A stretch of DNA of 10,466 nt from an uncultured Blautia sp. GTDB lineage: Bacteria > Bacillota > Clostridia > Lachnospirales > Lachnospiraceae. Position numbers and translations under genes: made by a program. The notes below the pieces were generated by a model. That model had not been told where the DNA came from. It saw only the letters and a program-made list of their open reading frames with translations, and searched no databases. Within the stretch, counting starts at the first letter, position 1. Each line of letters starts with the position of its first letter. Positions 1 to 6,468 of the stretch are shown here, piece by piece. The DNA lies in contig CAKROE010000082.1 of NCBI GenBank assembly GCA_934371915.1, positions 1-10,466 on the forward strand, read 5' to 3'.

Positions 1-1866
1 GGATGGGACTGCGTGGACTTTGTCTACGTTACCGGTGATGCCTACATCGACCATCCTTCTTTTGGTTCCGCGATCATCAGCCGGCTGCTGGAGAGCAGAG
101 GATATCGGGTCGGAATCATTGCACAGCCTGACTGGCGCAAAAAAGAAAGTATTCAGGTATTTGGTGAGCCACGTCTCGGATTTCTTGTTACGGCCGGAAA
201 TATGGACTCGATGGTAAACCATTATACCGTATCACGTAAACACCGTCAGAAAGATGCATATTCACCGGGGGGACAGATGGGGCTCCGACCGGATATGCCA
301 ACGGTTGTTTACAGCAATCTGATCCGCCAGACCTACAAACATACACCGATCATTCTCGGCGGCATCGAGGCAAGTCTTCGTCGTCTGGCACATTATGACT
401 ACTGGAGTAACCGTGTGCGCCGCAGCGTCCTTATGGATTCCGGTGCCGATCTGATTTCATATGGAATGGGAGAGCATTCCATCATTCAGATTGCAGAAGC
501 TCTTCAGAGCGGAATCCCGGTCGAAGAGATCACCTACATTCCGGGGACCGTCTTCAAAAGCAAAGAACTTTCCCGTGTTTATGATCCGATCATCCTTCCG
601 TCTTTTGAAGCCGTCGCTGCAGACAAAAAAACATATGCCGAAAGTTTCAATATACAGTATCGCAATACAGATCCGTTCACTGCACATCCGCTTGCAGAAG
701 ATTATGGTAACAGAGGATATGTCATACAGAATCCGCCGGCGCTTCCTCTGACACAGCAGGAGATGGATGATGTCTACGATCTTCCGTATCGTGAGACATG
801 GCATCCGGTCTATGATTCCATGGGCGGCATTCCTGCTCTGGAAGAAATCAAATTCAGTCTCACAAGCAACCGTGGTTGTTTTGGCGGCTGTAGTTTCTGT
901 GCGCTGACTTTTCATCAGGGAAGGATTCTGCAGACCAGAAGTCATGAATCTATACTCAAAGAAGCCCAAAAAATGACACAGGATCCGGATTTCAAAGGTT
1001 ATATTCATGATGTCGGCGGACCTACCGCAGATTTCCGTCAGCCTTCGTGTCAGAAACAGCTGACAAAAGGGGTTTGCCAGAACAGGCAGTGTCTGTTTCC
1101 TGAACCCTGCAAAAATCTCAGAGTAGATCATTCAGATTACGTTTCTCTGCTTCGGAAACTGCGGGAAATTCCGGGTGTCAAAAAAGTATTTATCCGTTCA
1201 GGTGTCCGTTTTGATTATGTAGTTGCAGACAAAAGTCCTGTTTTTTTGAAAGAACTTGTGAAGCACCATATCAGTGGACAGCTCCGTGTGGCACCGGAAC
1301 ATGTTTCCAATCAGGTACTTCATTATATGGGGAAACCAAACCATCAGGTCTATGAGGCTTTCCTTAAGGCTTATAACAAAGAAAATCAGGCTACCGGCAA
1401 AAAGCAGTACGCAGTACCTTATTTTATGTCATCTCACCCGGGATGTACGCTCAAAGACGCGGTAAAACTTGCTGAATATGTACGCGATCTCGGTTTCACA
1501 CCGGAACAGGTACAGGATTTCTATCCGACTCCGTCTACGCTGTCTACCTGTATGTATTATACCGGCATTGATCCCAGAGACGGAACACCGGTCTATGTAC
1601 CACGTGATCCACACGAAAAAGCAATTCAGCGTGCCCTGATGCAGTACAAAAATCCTGCCAACCGCAAACTGGTTCTCGAAGGCCTCAAAAAAGCAGGGCG
1701 CATGGATCTGGTTGGCTTTGGACCGAAATGCCTGATTCGCCCGGAGCGAGACAGCAAAGACAACAACCAGCGTACAGAACGTACTTCCTCCGGTCATAAA
1801 GCATCCTCCGGAAAGAGAACCGGCCGAACGATCCGCAACACCCATAAGAAAAAGACCCGAAAATAA
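1..1866 (+). CDS. YgiQ family (UPF0313) radical SAM protein, 5'-partial
   Basis: The reading frame is open from base 1 (Gly-Trp-Asp-Cys-Val-Asp-Phe-Val-Tyr), so the gene enters from the left edge and lacks only a short N-terminal piece, perhaps 15-20 residues. The GTG at 13 is an internal valine codon, not a start. The N-terminal part has the family's VTGDAYIDHPSFG and QPDW segments. The radical SAM cluster motif CxxxCxxC is seen as Cys codons at 877, 889 and 898 (NRGCFGGCSFCAL), which would bind a [4Fe-4S] cluster and S-adenosylmethionine. Later parts (HDVGGPTADF, RVAPEHVS, QDFYPTPSTLSTCMYYTG) are also typical of YgiQ. Four further cysteines lie in the stretch 1048-1110. The last ~40 residues are a Lys/Arg/Ser-rich, probably disordered tail. 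The reaction of this family is not known to me. The stop at 1864-1866 is followed 15 bases later by the next gene, suggesting cotranscription. Confidence 0.93.
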   Translation, partial: GWDCVDFVYVTGDAYIDHPSFGSAIISRLLESRGYRVGIIAQPDWRKKESIQVFGEPRLGFLVTAGNMDSMVNHYTVSRKHRQKDAYSPGGQMGLRPDMPTVVYSNLIRQTYKHTPIILGGIEASLRRLAHYDYWSNRVRRSVLMDSGADLISYGMGEHSIIQIAEALQSGIPVEEITYIPGTVFKSKELSRVYDPIILPSFEAVAADKKTYAESFNIQYRNTDPFTAHPLAEDYGNRGYVIQNPPALPLTQQEMDDVYDLPYRETWHPVYDSMGGIPALEEIKFSLTSNRGCFGGCSFCALTFHQGRILQTRSHESILKEAQKMTQDPDFKGYIHDVGGPTADFRQPSCQKQLTKGVCQNRQCLFPEPCKNLRVDHSDYVSLLRKLREIPGVKKVFIRSGVRFDYVVADKSPVFLKELVKHHISGQLRVAPEHVSNQVLHYMGKPNHQVYEAFLKAYNKENQATGKKQYAVPYFMSSHPGCTLKDAVKLAEYVRDLGFTPEQVQDFYPTPSTLSTCMYYTGIDPRDGTPVYVPRDPHEKAIQRALMQYKNPANRKLVLEGLKKAGRMDLVGFGPKCLIRPERDSKDNNQRTERTSSGHKASSGKRTGRTIRNTHKKKTRK

Positions 1867-1881
1867 CTAAAGGAGCGTTTC

Positions 1882-2505
1882 ATGAGTAAAAAAAATATAT
1901 TTTCCAACAGCAGCAAGGGCGATTTCGGATACCTTTCCTCAGAGAAAAAAAGGCGTATTCTGATCACAGCCATCTTGTTTTCCGTGCCGCTGTTGATTTT
2001 TTTCACCGCATTGTTATATTTTCACACAAGACTGACGATCTGGACCGTCGTAGCCGTTGTCGGCTGTCTGCCGGCATGTAAATCACTGGTCAGCCTGATC
2101 ATGGTTTATCGTGCAAAACCGATGTCAGCTTCCGTTTATAAACAGATCAGCCAGCATTCAGATAGACTTACCATGTCATACGAAATGTACATGACCTTTT
2201 ATGAAAAAAGTGCTTCCATTGATGCCTTTGCAATTTGTGGAAATGTCGTAGCCGGTTACAGCAGTGACCCTAAAATTGATGTTTCTTATATGGAAAAAGA
2301 AGCTCAGAAAATTCTCCGCGGAAACGGCTTCAAGGTCAATGTGAAGATTTTTACCAGACTGGAGCAGTTTCTGGAGCGTCTGGATTCCATGAATGAACAT
2401 AAGGAATCCCTGGAAGAGGGCATCAAATTCCGTCCGGACGAGAAGTATCCGGATCTTTCCAGAGACGAACTGATCAAACACACAATTCTTGCAATCTGCC
2501 TGTAA
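1882..2505 (+). CDS. Conserved-type hypothetical protein with two membrane helices
   Basis: This is a 207-residue protein that I do not recognise as a named family. A short polar N-terminus (residues 1-25, basic cluster EKKRR at 21-25) is followed by two hydrophobic segments, about 26-46 and 52-76, which should form a helical hairpin. The remaining ~130 residues are soluble and mixed in charge. The positive-inside rule places the basic N-terminus and probably the C-terminal domain in the cytoplasm. The soluble part contains ICGNVVAGYSSDPKID and a possible helical stretch around residues 155-180; no catalytic motif is evident. The ATG at 1882 is preceded by AAAGGAG at 1869-1875. It sits 15 bases after the YgiQ gene and 9 bases before the pseudouridine synthase gene, so it is probably in the same operon. 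The clean frame, good ribosome site and tight fit make it a real gene; its function is unknown. Confidence 0.85.
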   Translation: MSKKNIFSNSSKGDFGYLSSEKKRRILITAILFSVPLLIFFTALLYFHTRLTIWTVVAVVGCLPACKSLVSLIMVYRAKPMSASVYKQISQHSDRLTMSYEMYMTFYEKSASIDAFAICGNVVAGYSSDPKIDVSYMEKEAQKILRGNGFKVNVKIFTRLEQFLERLDSMNEHKESLEEGIKFRPDEKYPDLSRDELIKHTILAICL

Positions 2506-2514
2506 AGGAGCCAT

Positions 2515-3507
2515 ATGAAAGAATTTCAAATCACAGATAATGAGGCGGGGCAGCGTTTTGATAAATATCTTGCAAAATTGCTTGGAAATGCACCAAAAAG
2601 TTTTTTTTATAAGATGCTCCGCAAGAAAAACATCACCTTAAACGGCAAAAAAGCAAGTGGAAACGAAAAGCTTCAGGCCGGAGATCAGATAAAACTTTTT
2701 TTAAGTGAGGACACTTTTGCAAAATTCAGCCAGCAGGAACAGACTGCAAGAGCAGTTACAGATCTTGATATTCTTTACGAAGACAGTGCTATTCTCCTGA
2801 TCAATAAACCTGTCGGCATGCTTTCGCAGCCTGACGATACAAAAGAACCATCACTCGTAGAATATCTGATCGGATACCTTTTAAATAATGGTTCCATTAC
2901 AGAAGAAGGACTGCGTACTTTTCATCCGTCTGTATGCAACCGCCTGGACAAAAATACGAGCGGTATCGTCGCGGCAGGAAAGTCCCTTGCCGGACTTCAG
3001 GAATTGTCTTCCCTGTTTCATGATCGCACGATCCATAAGGATTATCTCTGCATCGTCAAGGGCATCCTGAATGCCCCAAAACAGATCCGTGGATATCTTT
3101 ACAAAGACACAAAGCTTAATAAAGTAACCATATCCAAAACCAAAATAAAAGATTCCCAGCCCATAGAAACACGCTATGAACCTCTGGGACACACCAGTCA
3201 CATGACGCTTCTGCGTGTGCGTCTGATCACCGGACGAACGCACCAGATTCGTGCCCATCTTGCCTCCGAGGGACATCCCCTTGCCGGCGATATGAAATAC
3301 GGTCAAAAAGAGTTTAACCGTTATTTTCATGAAAAATATCATCTGAATCATCAGCTGCTTCATGCATACCGGCTGACTTTTCCTGAACTTACCGGAAAGC
3401 TTGCCACATTGTCCGGCAAATGTTTCCTTGCACCTTTGCCAAAGCAGTTTTTAACCATATTAAAAGAAGAACACTTAGAGGAGAGTTATTATGAAAATCT
3501 GGAATGA
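2515..3507 (+). CDS. RluA-family RNA pseudouridine synthase with S4 domain
   Basis: This 330-residue enzyme converts specific uridines in RNA (probably 23S rRNA, judging from RluC/RluD relatives) to pseudouridine. Residues 1 to about 65 resemble an S4 RNA-binding domain (AGQRFDKYLAKLL, with LQAGDQIKLF at its end). The catalytic domain follows: INKPVGMLSQP at 96-106, then CNRLDKNTSGIV at 141-152 with Asp145 as the expected nucleophile, and LITGRTHQIRAHLASEGHP at 237-255, followed by GDMKYG. The usual His of HRLD is Asn here (NRLD), which also occurs in clostridial members as far as I know. The ATG at 2515 is supported by AAAGGAG at 2504-2510, which overlaps the stop of the preceding gene. The 3' end overlaps the start of lepB by 17 bases, so the two are probably translationally coupled. 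The exact target site and subfamily (RluC, RluD or other) cannot be decided by reading. Confidence 0.93.
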   Translation: MKEFQITDNEAGQRFDKYLAKLLGNAPKSFFYKMLRKKNITLNGKKASGNEKLQAGDQIKLFLSEDTFAKFSQQEQTARAVTDLDILYEDSAILLINKPVGMLSQPDDTKEPSLVEYLIGYLLNNGSITEEGLRTFHPSVCNRLDKNTSGIVAAGKSLAGLQELSSLFHDRTIHKDYLCIVKGILNAPKQIRGYLYKDTKLNKVTISKTKIKDSQPIETRYEPLGHTSHMTLLRVRLITGRTHQIRAHLASEGHPLAGDMKYGQKEFNRYFHEKYHLNHQLLHAYRLTFPELTGKLATLSGKCFLAPLPKQFLTILKEEHLEESYYENLE

Positions 3508-4048
3508 AATCTGGGATTATGTAAAAATGATCATTATTGTCGTTGTCGTTGTTCTCGTAGTAAACAACGTAGTTCTTATCAACGCCAAAATTCCTTCTGA
3601 ATCCATGGAAAACACAATCATGACCGGCGACCGTATCTTCGGTTTCCGTATGGCATATGGACTCAACTTTGATCTTTTCGGTAAACACATCTCACACAAA
3701 ACAAAAGATCCGGAACGTTTTGATATTATCATTTTCAAATTCCCGGATGATGAAAGCCAGCTGTTCATCAAACGTCTGATCGGACTCCCGGGTGAGACCG
3801 TTGAGATCCGTGATGGAAAAGTCTACATAAACGGTTCCGATGAACCTCTGGATGACAGTTTTGTACCGGAAGTACCGACCGGAAATTACGGGCCATACAC
3901 AGTACCGGAAAACAGTTACTTCATGCTCGGGGACAACCGTGAATATTCCAGAGATTCCAGATTCTGGCAGAACACCTTTGTTTCCTTCGATGAGATCGTG
4001 GGTAAAGCAATCGTCCGCTATTACCCATCCATCAAGCTTCTGAAATAA
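3491..4048 (+). CDS. lepB: Signal peptidase I
   Basis: This 185-residue membrane-bound serine protease removes signal peptides from secreted proteins at the outer face of the membrane. One N-terminal membrane anchor is visible at about residues 12-31, very rich in valine and isoleucine. Family boxes are complete: IPSESMENTI with nucleophile Ser38, FDIIIFKFP at 77-85, LFIKRLIGLPGE at 91-102 with general base Lys94, and LGDNREYSRDSRFW at 146-159. The length and the single anchor fit the Gram-positive (SipS-like) type; E. coli LepB is longer with two anchors. The ATG at 3491 lies inside the end of the pseudouridine synthase gene, with AGAGGAGAG at 3477-3485 as ribosome site. recU follows after 11 bases. 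Genomes of this group often carry several signal peptidase paralogues, so it need not be the only one. Confidence 0.95.
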   Translation: MKIWNEIWDYVKMIIIVVVVVLVVNNVVLINAKIPSESMENTIMTGDRIFGFRMAYGLNFDLFGKHISHKTKDPERFDIIIFKFPDDESQLFIKRLIGLPGETVEIRDGKVYINGSDEPLDDSFVPEVPTGNYGPYTVPENSYFMLGDNREYSRDSRFWQNTFVSFDEIVGKAIVRYYPSIKLLK

Positions 4049-4059
4049 GAGGAACATTT

Positions 4060-4593
4060 ATGGCAACATGGAACAGCAGAGGCCTCCGGGGATCTACCCT
4101 GGAGGATCTCATTAACCGTACAAACGAACAATACGCCGAGAAAAAACTTGCCCTGATCCAGAAGATTCCCACACCGATCACTCCGGTCCGTATGGACAAA
4201 GAAAACCGGCATATCACACTTGCTTATTTCGAACAGAGAAGTACCGTAGATTATATCGGCGCCGTACAGGGAATTCCTGTCTGCTTCGATGCCAAAGAAT
4301 GCAGTGTTGATACTTTTCCATTAAGCAATATCCACCCGCATCAGGTCGAGTTTATGAATGCATTCGAACAGCAGGGGGGCATTGCTTTTTTTCTTATCTT
4401 TTTCAGTCATGCTGATTTATTTTATTACCTGCCATTACGTGATCTGATGATGTTCTGGAACCGCATGAAAGAGGGCGGACGCAAAAGTTTTCGACGCGAA
4501 GAATTAAACAATGTTTATTATCTCCAGAAAAAAAACGGGTTTCTGATCCCGTATCTTGATGGAATCCAGACAGATTTGAAATTGCGGGATTGA
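4060..4593 (+). CDS. recU: Holliday junction resolvase RecU
   Basis: This 177-residue endonuclease of Firmicutes cuts four-way DNA junctions during recombination and chromosome segregation. The sequence follows Bacillus subtilis RecU closely: NSRGLRGSTLEDLINRTNEQY at the start, KIPTPITPV, then the catalytic core STVDYIG (Asp64), CFDAKE (Asp77, Lys79), and FPLSNIHPHQVEFM at 86-99, followed by FWNRMKEGGRKSFRREEL. Acidic and Lys residues sit where the B. subtilis metal-binding site has Asp, Glu and Lys; Asp77 stands in for the Glu. The basic N-terminal extension (~30 residues) of the B. subtilis protein is missing, so the protein begins almost directly with the NSRG motif. The ATG at 4060 follows AAGAGGA at 4047-4053. 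The gene is last in its run: its stop codon lies within the -35 box of the his promoter, and no terminator hairpin is seen, so some read-through into his is possible. Confidence 0.93.
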   Translation: MATWNSRGLRGSTLEDLINRTNEQYAEKKLALIQKIPTPITPVRMDKENRHITLAYFEQRSTVDYIGAVQGIPVCFDAKECSVDTFPLSNIHPHQVEFMNAFEQQGGIAFFLIFFSHADLFYYLPLRDLMMFWNRMKEGGRKSFRREELNNVYYLQKKNGFLIPYLDGIQTDLKLRD

Positions 4594-4618
4594 CATTTTT
4601 GATTTTTCCTATTATAAT
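4590..4618 (+). promoter_or_regulatory. Consensus sigma-A promoter of the his operon
   Basis: TTGACA at 4590-4595 and TATAAT at 4613-4618 both match the consensus fully and are separated by 17 bases. The spacer is T-rich. Transcription should start near 4624-4628, giving a leader of about 60 bases before hisZ. The -35 box overlaps the recU stop codon (4591-4593). A promoter this strong in front of a biosynthetic operon is likely to be held down by a repressor or by transcript control. Confidence 0.9.
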
Positions 4619-4644
4619 TTCTTTGTTTTATATAGTAACATGGT

Positions 4645-4660
4645 AGCACGTTAAAGTGTT
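4645..4660. promoter_or_regulatory. Imperfect dyad, possible operator for the his operon
   Basis: AGCACGTTAAAGTGTT is a dyad centred on TTAA, with 6 of 8 positions symmetric per half. It lies about 20-35 bases downstream of the predicted transcription start and ends 11 bases before the hisZ ribosome site GAGGAGGA (4672-4679), where a bound protein would block elongation or initiation. The flanks add a weaker outer symmetry (CATG at 4639-4642 and 4664-4667). TrpR-like regulators such as HisR/YerC are known to control his genes in Firmicutes and bind palindromes; assigning this site to such a protein is inference. The leader is too short for a T-box, and no histidine-rich leader peptide is seen. 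Confidence 0.5.
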
Positions 4661-4686
4661 TTGCATGTAATGAGGAGGAAACGATT

Positions 4687-5805
4687 ATGCAGCGAATTTT
4701 TCACACGCCGGAAGGTGTACGCGATATTTATAACGGAGAGTGCAGTCAGAAACATCATCTTCAGACAGAAATCCGCAAGGTATTTGACTCCTATGGATAT
4801 GAAGAGATTGAAACTCCTTCTTTTGAATATTTTGAAGTTTTCAGCAGAGAGGTTGGAACGATTCCGTCCAAGGATCTTTATAAATTTTTTGACCGTGAAG
4901 GAAACACCCTGGTATTACGCCCGGACTTCACCCCGTCTGTTTCAAGGGCCTGCGCCACTTATTTCAATCCGGAACAGGAAGTTGTCACACTGTCCTATAC
5001 AGGAAATACTTTCATTAATAACTCCAGTTATCAGGGGCGTCTGAAAGAAACAACACAGATGGGTGTCGAGCGTATCGGTGATGATTCTGCCGAAGCAGAT
5101 GCGGAACTTCTTGCCATGACTGTAGAATGTCTTCTTAAGTCCGGTCTGAAAGAATTTCAGGTCAGTGTCGGACAGGTGGATTATTTCAAATCACTTCTGC
5201 AGGACGCAGGATTGGATACCGAAGCAGAAGAAAATCTCCGTTCTCTGATTTCTCAGAAGAATTACTTTGGAGTAGAAGATCTTGTGCGCAGCCAGAATAT
5301 CCCGGAAAATCTGGAAAAAGCATTTCTGGAACTTCCTCATCTTTTTGGTTCCGCAGAAGTCCTTGCAAAGGCACGCAGCCTGACAGACAATACCTGTGCG
5401 ATCAAAGCAGTCAAACGTCTGGAAGAAATCTATGAGATTCTGAAAATCTACGGATACGAAAAATATATCAGTTTTGATTTTGGTATGCTCAGCAAACTGC
5501 AGTACTATACCGGAATCATTTTTCAGGCATACACCTATGGAACCGGTGAACCGGTCGTAAAAGGCGGCCGCTACAACGAGCTTCTGAAACACTTCGGAAA
5601 ACCTGCTGCCTCCATCGGTTTCGGACTTGCTGTAGATAATTTGCTCATGGCATTGTCCAGACAGAAGATCAGCCTTCCGGAAAAGAAAGCGCCGGTCATC
5701 CTGACTTATACGGAAGCAAACCGCCGTGAATCCATCCTGGAGGCTCAGGAACTCAGAAGCAAGGGGACATCCGTTGCCCTTCGCCGCGAAAAGGAGGACT
5801 GCTGA
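4687..5805 (+). CDS. hisZ: ATP phosphoribosyltransferase regulatory subunit HisZ
   Basis: This 372-residue paralogue of histidyl-tRNA synthetase binds the short HisG and confers activity and histidine feedback on the first step of histidine synthesis. It keeps the class II synthetase fold: FHTPEGVRDI at the N-terminus, LRPDFTPSVSRA at 77-88, GRLKETTQMGVERIG near 118-132 (motif 2) and GGRYNELLKHFGKPAASIGFGLAVD in the motif 3 region. The loop that reads RGLDYYTG in true synthetases reads SKLQYYTG here, so the aminoacylation arginine is missing, and there is no full anticodon-binding domain after motif 3. Together with hisG directly downstream this identifies HisZ, not HisS. The ATG at 4687 follows GAGGAGGA at 4672-4679. 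The protein ends in a charged ALRREKEDC; the codons of this end carry the hisG ribosome site. Only one base separates its stop from the hisG start. Confidence 0.95.
   Translation: MQRIFHTPEGVRDIYNGECSQKHHLQTEIRKVFDSYGYEEIETPSFEYFEVFSREVGTIPSKDLYKFFDREGNTLVLRPDFTPSVSRACATYFNPEQEVVTLSYTGNTFINNSSYQGRLKETTQMGVERIGDDSAEADAELLAMTVECLLKSGLKEFQVSVGQVDYFKSLLQDAGLDTEAEENLRSLISQKNYFGVEDLVRSQNIPENLEKAFLELPHLFGSAEVLAKARSLTDNTCAIKAVKRLEEIYEILKIYGYEKYISFDFGMLSKLQYYTGIIFQAYTYGTGEPVVKGGRYNELLKHFGKPAASIGFGLAVDNLLMALSRQKISLPEKKAPVILTYTEANRRESILEAQELRSKGTSVALRREKEDC
5791..5798 (+). promoter_or_regulatory. hisG ribosome binding site inside hisZ
   Basis: AAGGAGGA lies in the last codons of hisZ (Lys-Glu-Asp) and 8 bases before the ATG at 5807. 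It decides the hisG start: the in-frame ATG at 5726 has no such site and would add 27 residues unlike the family. The arrangement should couple translation of HisZ and HisG, which act as one complex. Confidence 0.85.
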
Positions 5806-5806
5806 T

Positions 5807-6448
5807 ATGAGATATCTTACTGTTGCACTTACAAAAGGACGACTTGCCCAGAAAACTCTGGATATGTTTGAAAAAATCGGTATCACCTGTGAGGAGATGC
5901 GTGATAAAGATACGCGTAAACTTATTTTTGTCAACGAGGAACTGAAATTACGGTTTTTCCTTGCAAAAGGTCCTGACGTACCTACCTATGTTGAGTACGG
6001 TGCCGCTGATATCGGTGTTACCGGCAAAGACATCATCCTTGAAGAAGGACGCAAAATGTATGAAGTCATGGATCTCGGTTTCGGAAAATGCCGTATGTGC
6101 GTCTGCGGACCGGAAAGCGCCCGTGAGCTTTTGCAGAACAACCAGCTGATCCGCGTGGCAACCAAATATCCGAATATTGCCAAAGATTATTTTTATAATA
6201 AGAAACATCAGACAGTAGAAATTATCAAACTCAATGGTTCCATCGAACTTGCTCCGATCGTCGGACTGTCGGAAGTGATCGTTGATATTGTAGAAACAGG
6301 AAGCACACTCCGCGAAAACGGACTGAATGTTCTCGAGGAAGTCTGCCCGCTTTCCGCAAGAATGGTCGTCAATCAGGTCAGCATGAAAATGGAAGATGAA
6401 CGAATCCGCAATCTGATCCGTGATCTTCGAAATGTAATTGATAAATAA
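5807..6448 (+). CDS. hisG: ATP phosphoribosyltransferase, short form HisG
   Basis: This 213-residue enzyme joins ATP and PRPP to form phosphoribosyl-ATP, the first committed step of histidine synthesis. It begins MRYLTVALTKGRLAQKTL, the standard HisG start, with GAADIGVTGKDII at 65-77 and the PRPP-binding loop DIVETGSTLREN at 160-171. It ends soon after the catalytic domains and lacks the C-terminal histidine-binding domain of long HisG (about 290-300 residues), so it needs HisZ, encoded just upstream, for regulation and probably for activity. The start at 5807 is chosen because of the strong ribosome site at 5791-5798 and the family N-terminus. hisD follows after about 20 bases. Confidence 0.96.
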   Translation: MRYLTVALTKGRLAQKTLDMFEKIGITCEEMRDKDTRKLIFVNEELKLRFFLAKGPDVPTYVEYGAADIGVTGKDIILEEGRKMYEVMDLGFGKCRMCVCGPESARELLQNNQLIRVATKYPNIAKDYFYNKKHQTVEIIKLNGSIELAPIVGLSEVIVDIVETGSTLRENGLNVLEEVCPLSARMVVNQVSMKMEDERIRNLIRDLRNVIDK

Positions 6449-6452
6449 AAAC

Positions 6453-6459
6453 AGAAGGG
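6453..6459 (+). promoter_or_regulatory. hisD ribosome binding site
   Basis: AGAAGGG ends directly against the ATG at 6460 but lies 9 bases before the in-frame ATG at 6469. Ribosome spacing therefore favours 6469 as the hisD start. Confidence 0.7.
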
Positions 6460-6468
6460 ATGAGCACA

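Noticed and set aside
13..15. GTG as start of the YgiQ-family gene
   Set aside because: The frame is open to base 1 and the residues before the GTG (Gly-Trp-Asp-Cys) fit the family, so the gene simply enters from outside the window.
457..1131. Minus-strand open frame of 224 codons inside the YgiQ gene
   Set aside because: The translation has no recognisable family, no ribosome site is evident, and it lies opposite a clear gene.
4594..4640. Intrinsic terminator after recU
   Set aside because: The region is T-rich but has no GC-rich stem; it is explained by the promoter.
4619..4686. T-box riboswitch or histidine-rich leader peptide before hisZ
   Set aside because: Only about 60 bases lie between the predicted start of transcription and hisZ, too few for a T-box; there is no run of histidine codons and no terminator hairpin.
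4687..5805. Histidyl-tRNA synthetase (hisS)
   Set aside because: The RGLDYYTG arginine is absent, a full anticodon-binding domain is missing, and the gene is directly joined to a short hisG.
5726..5806. Longer hisG start overlapping hisZ
   Set aside because: The extra 27 residues do not resemble HisG, and a strong ribosome site points to 5807.
5191..5934. Minus-strand open frame of 247 codons opposite hisZ and hisG
   Set aside because: It covers two well supported genes on the other strand; its composition is that of a shadow frame.
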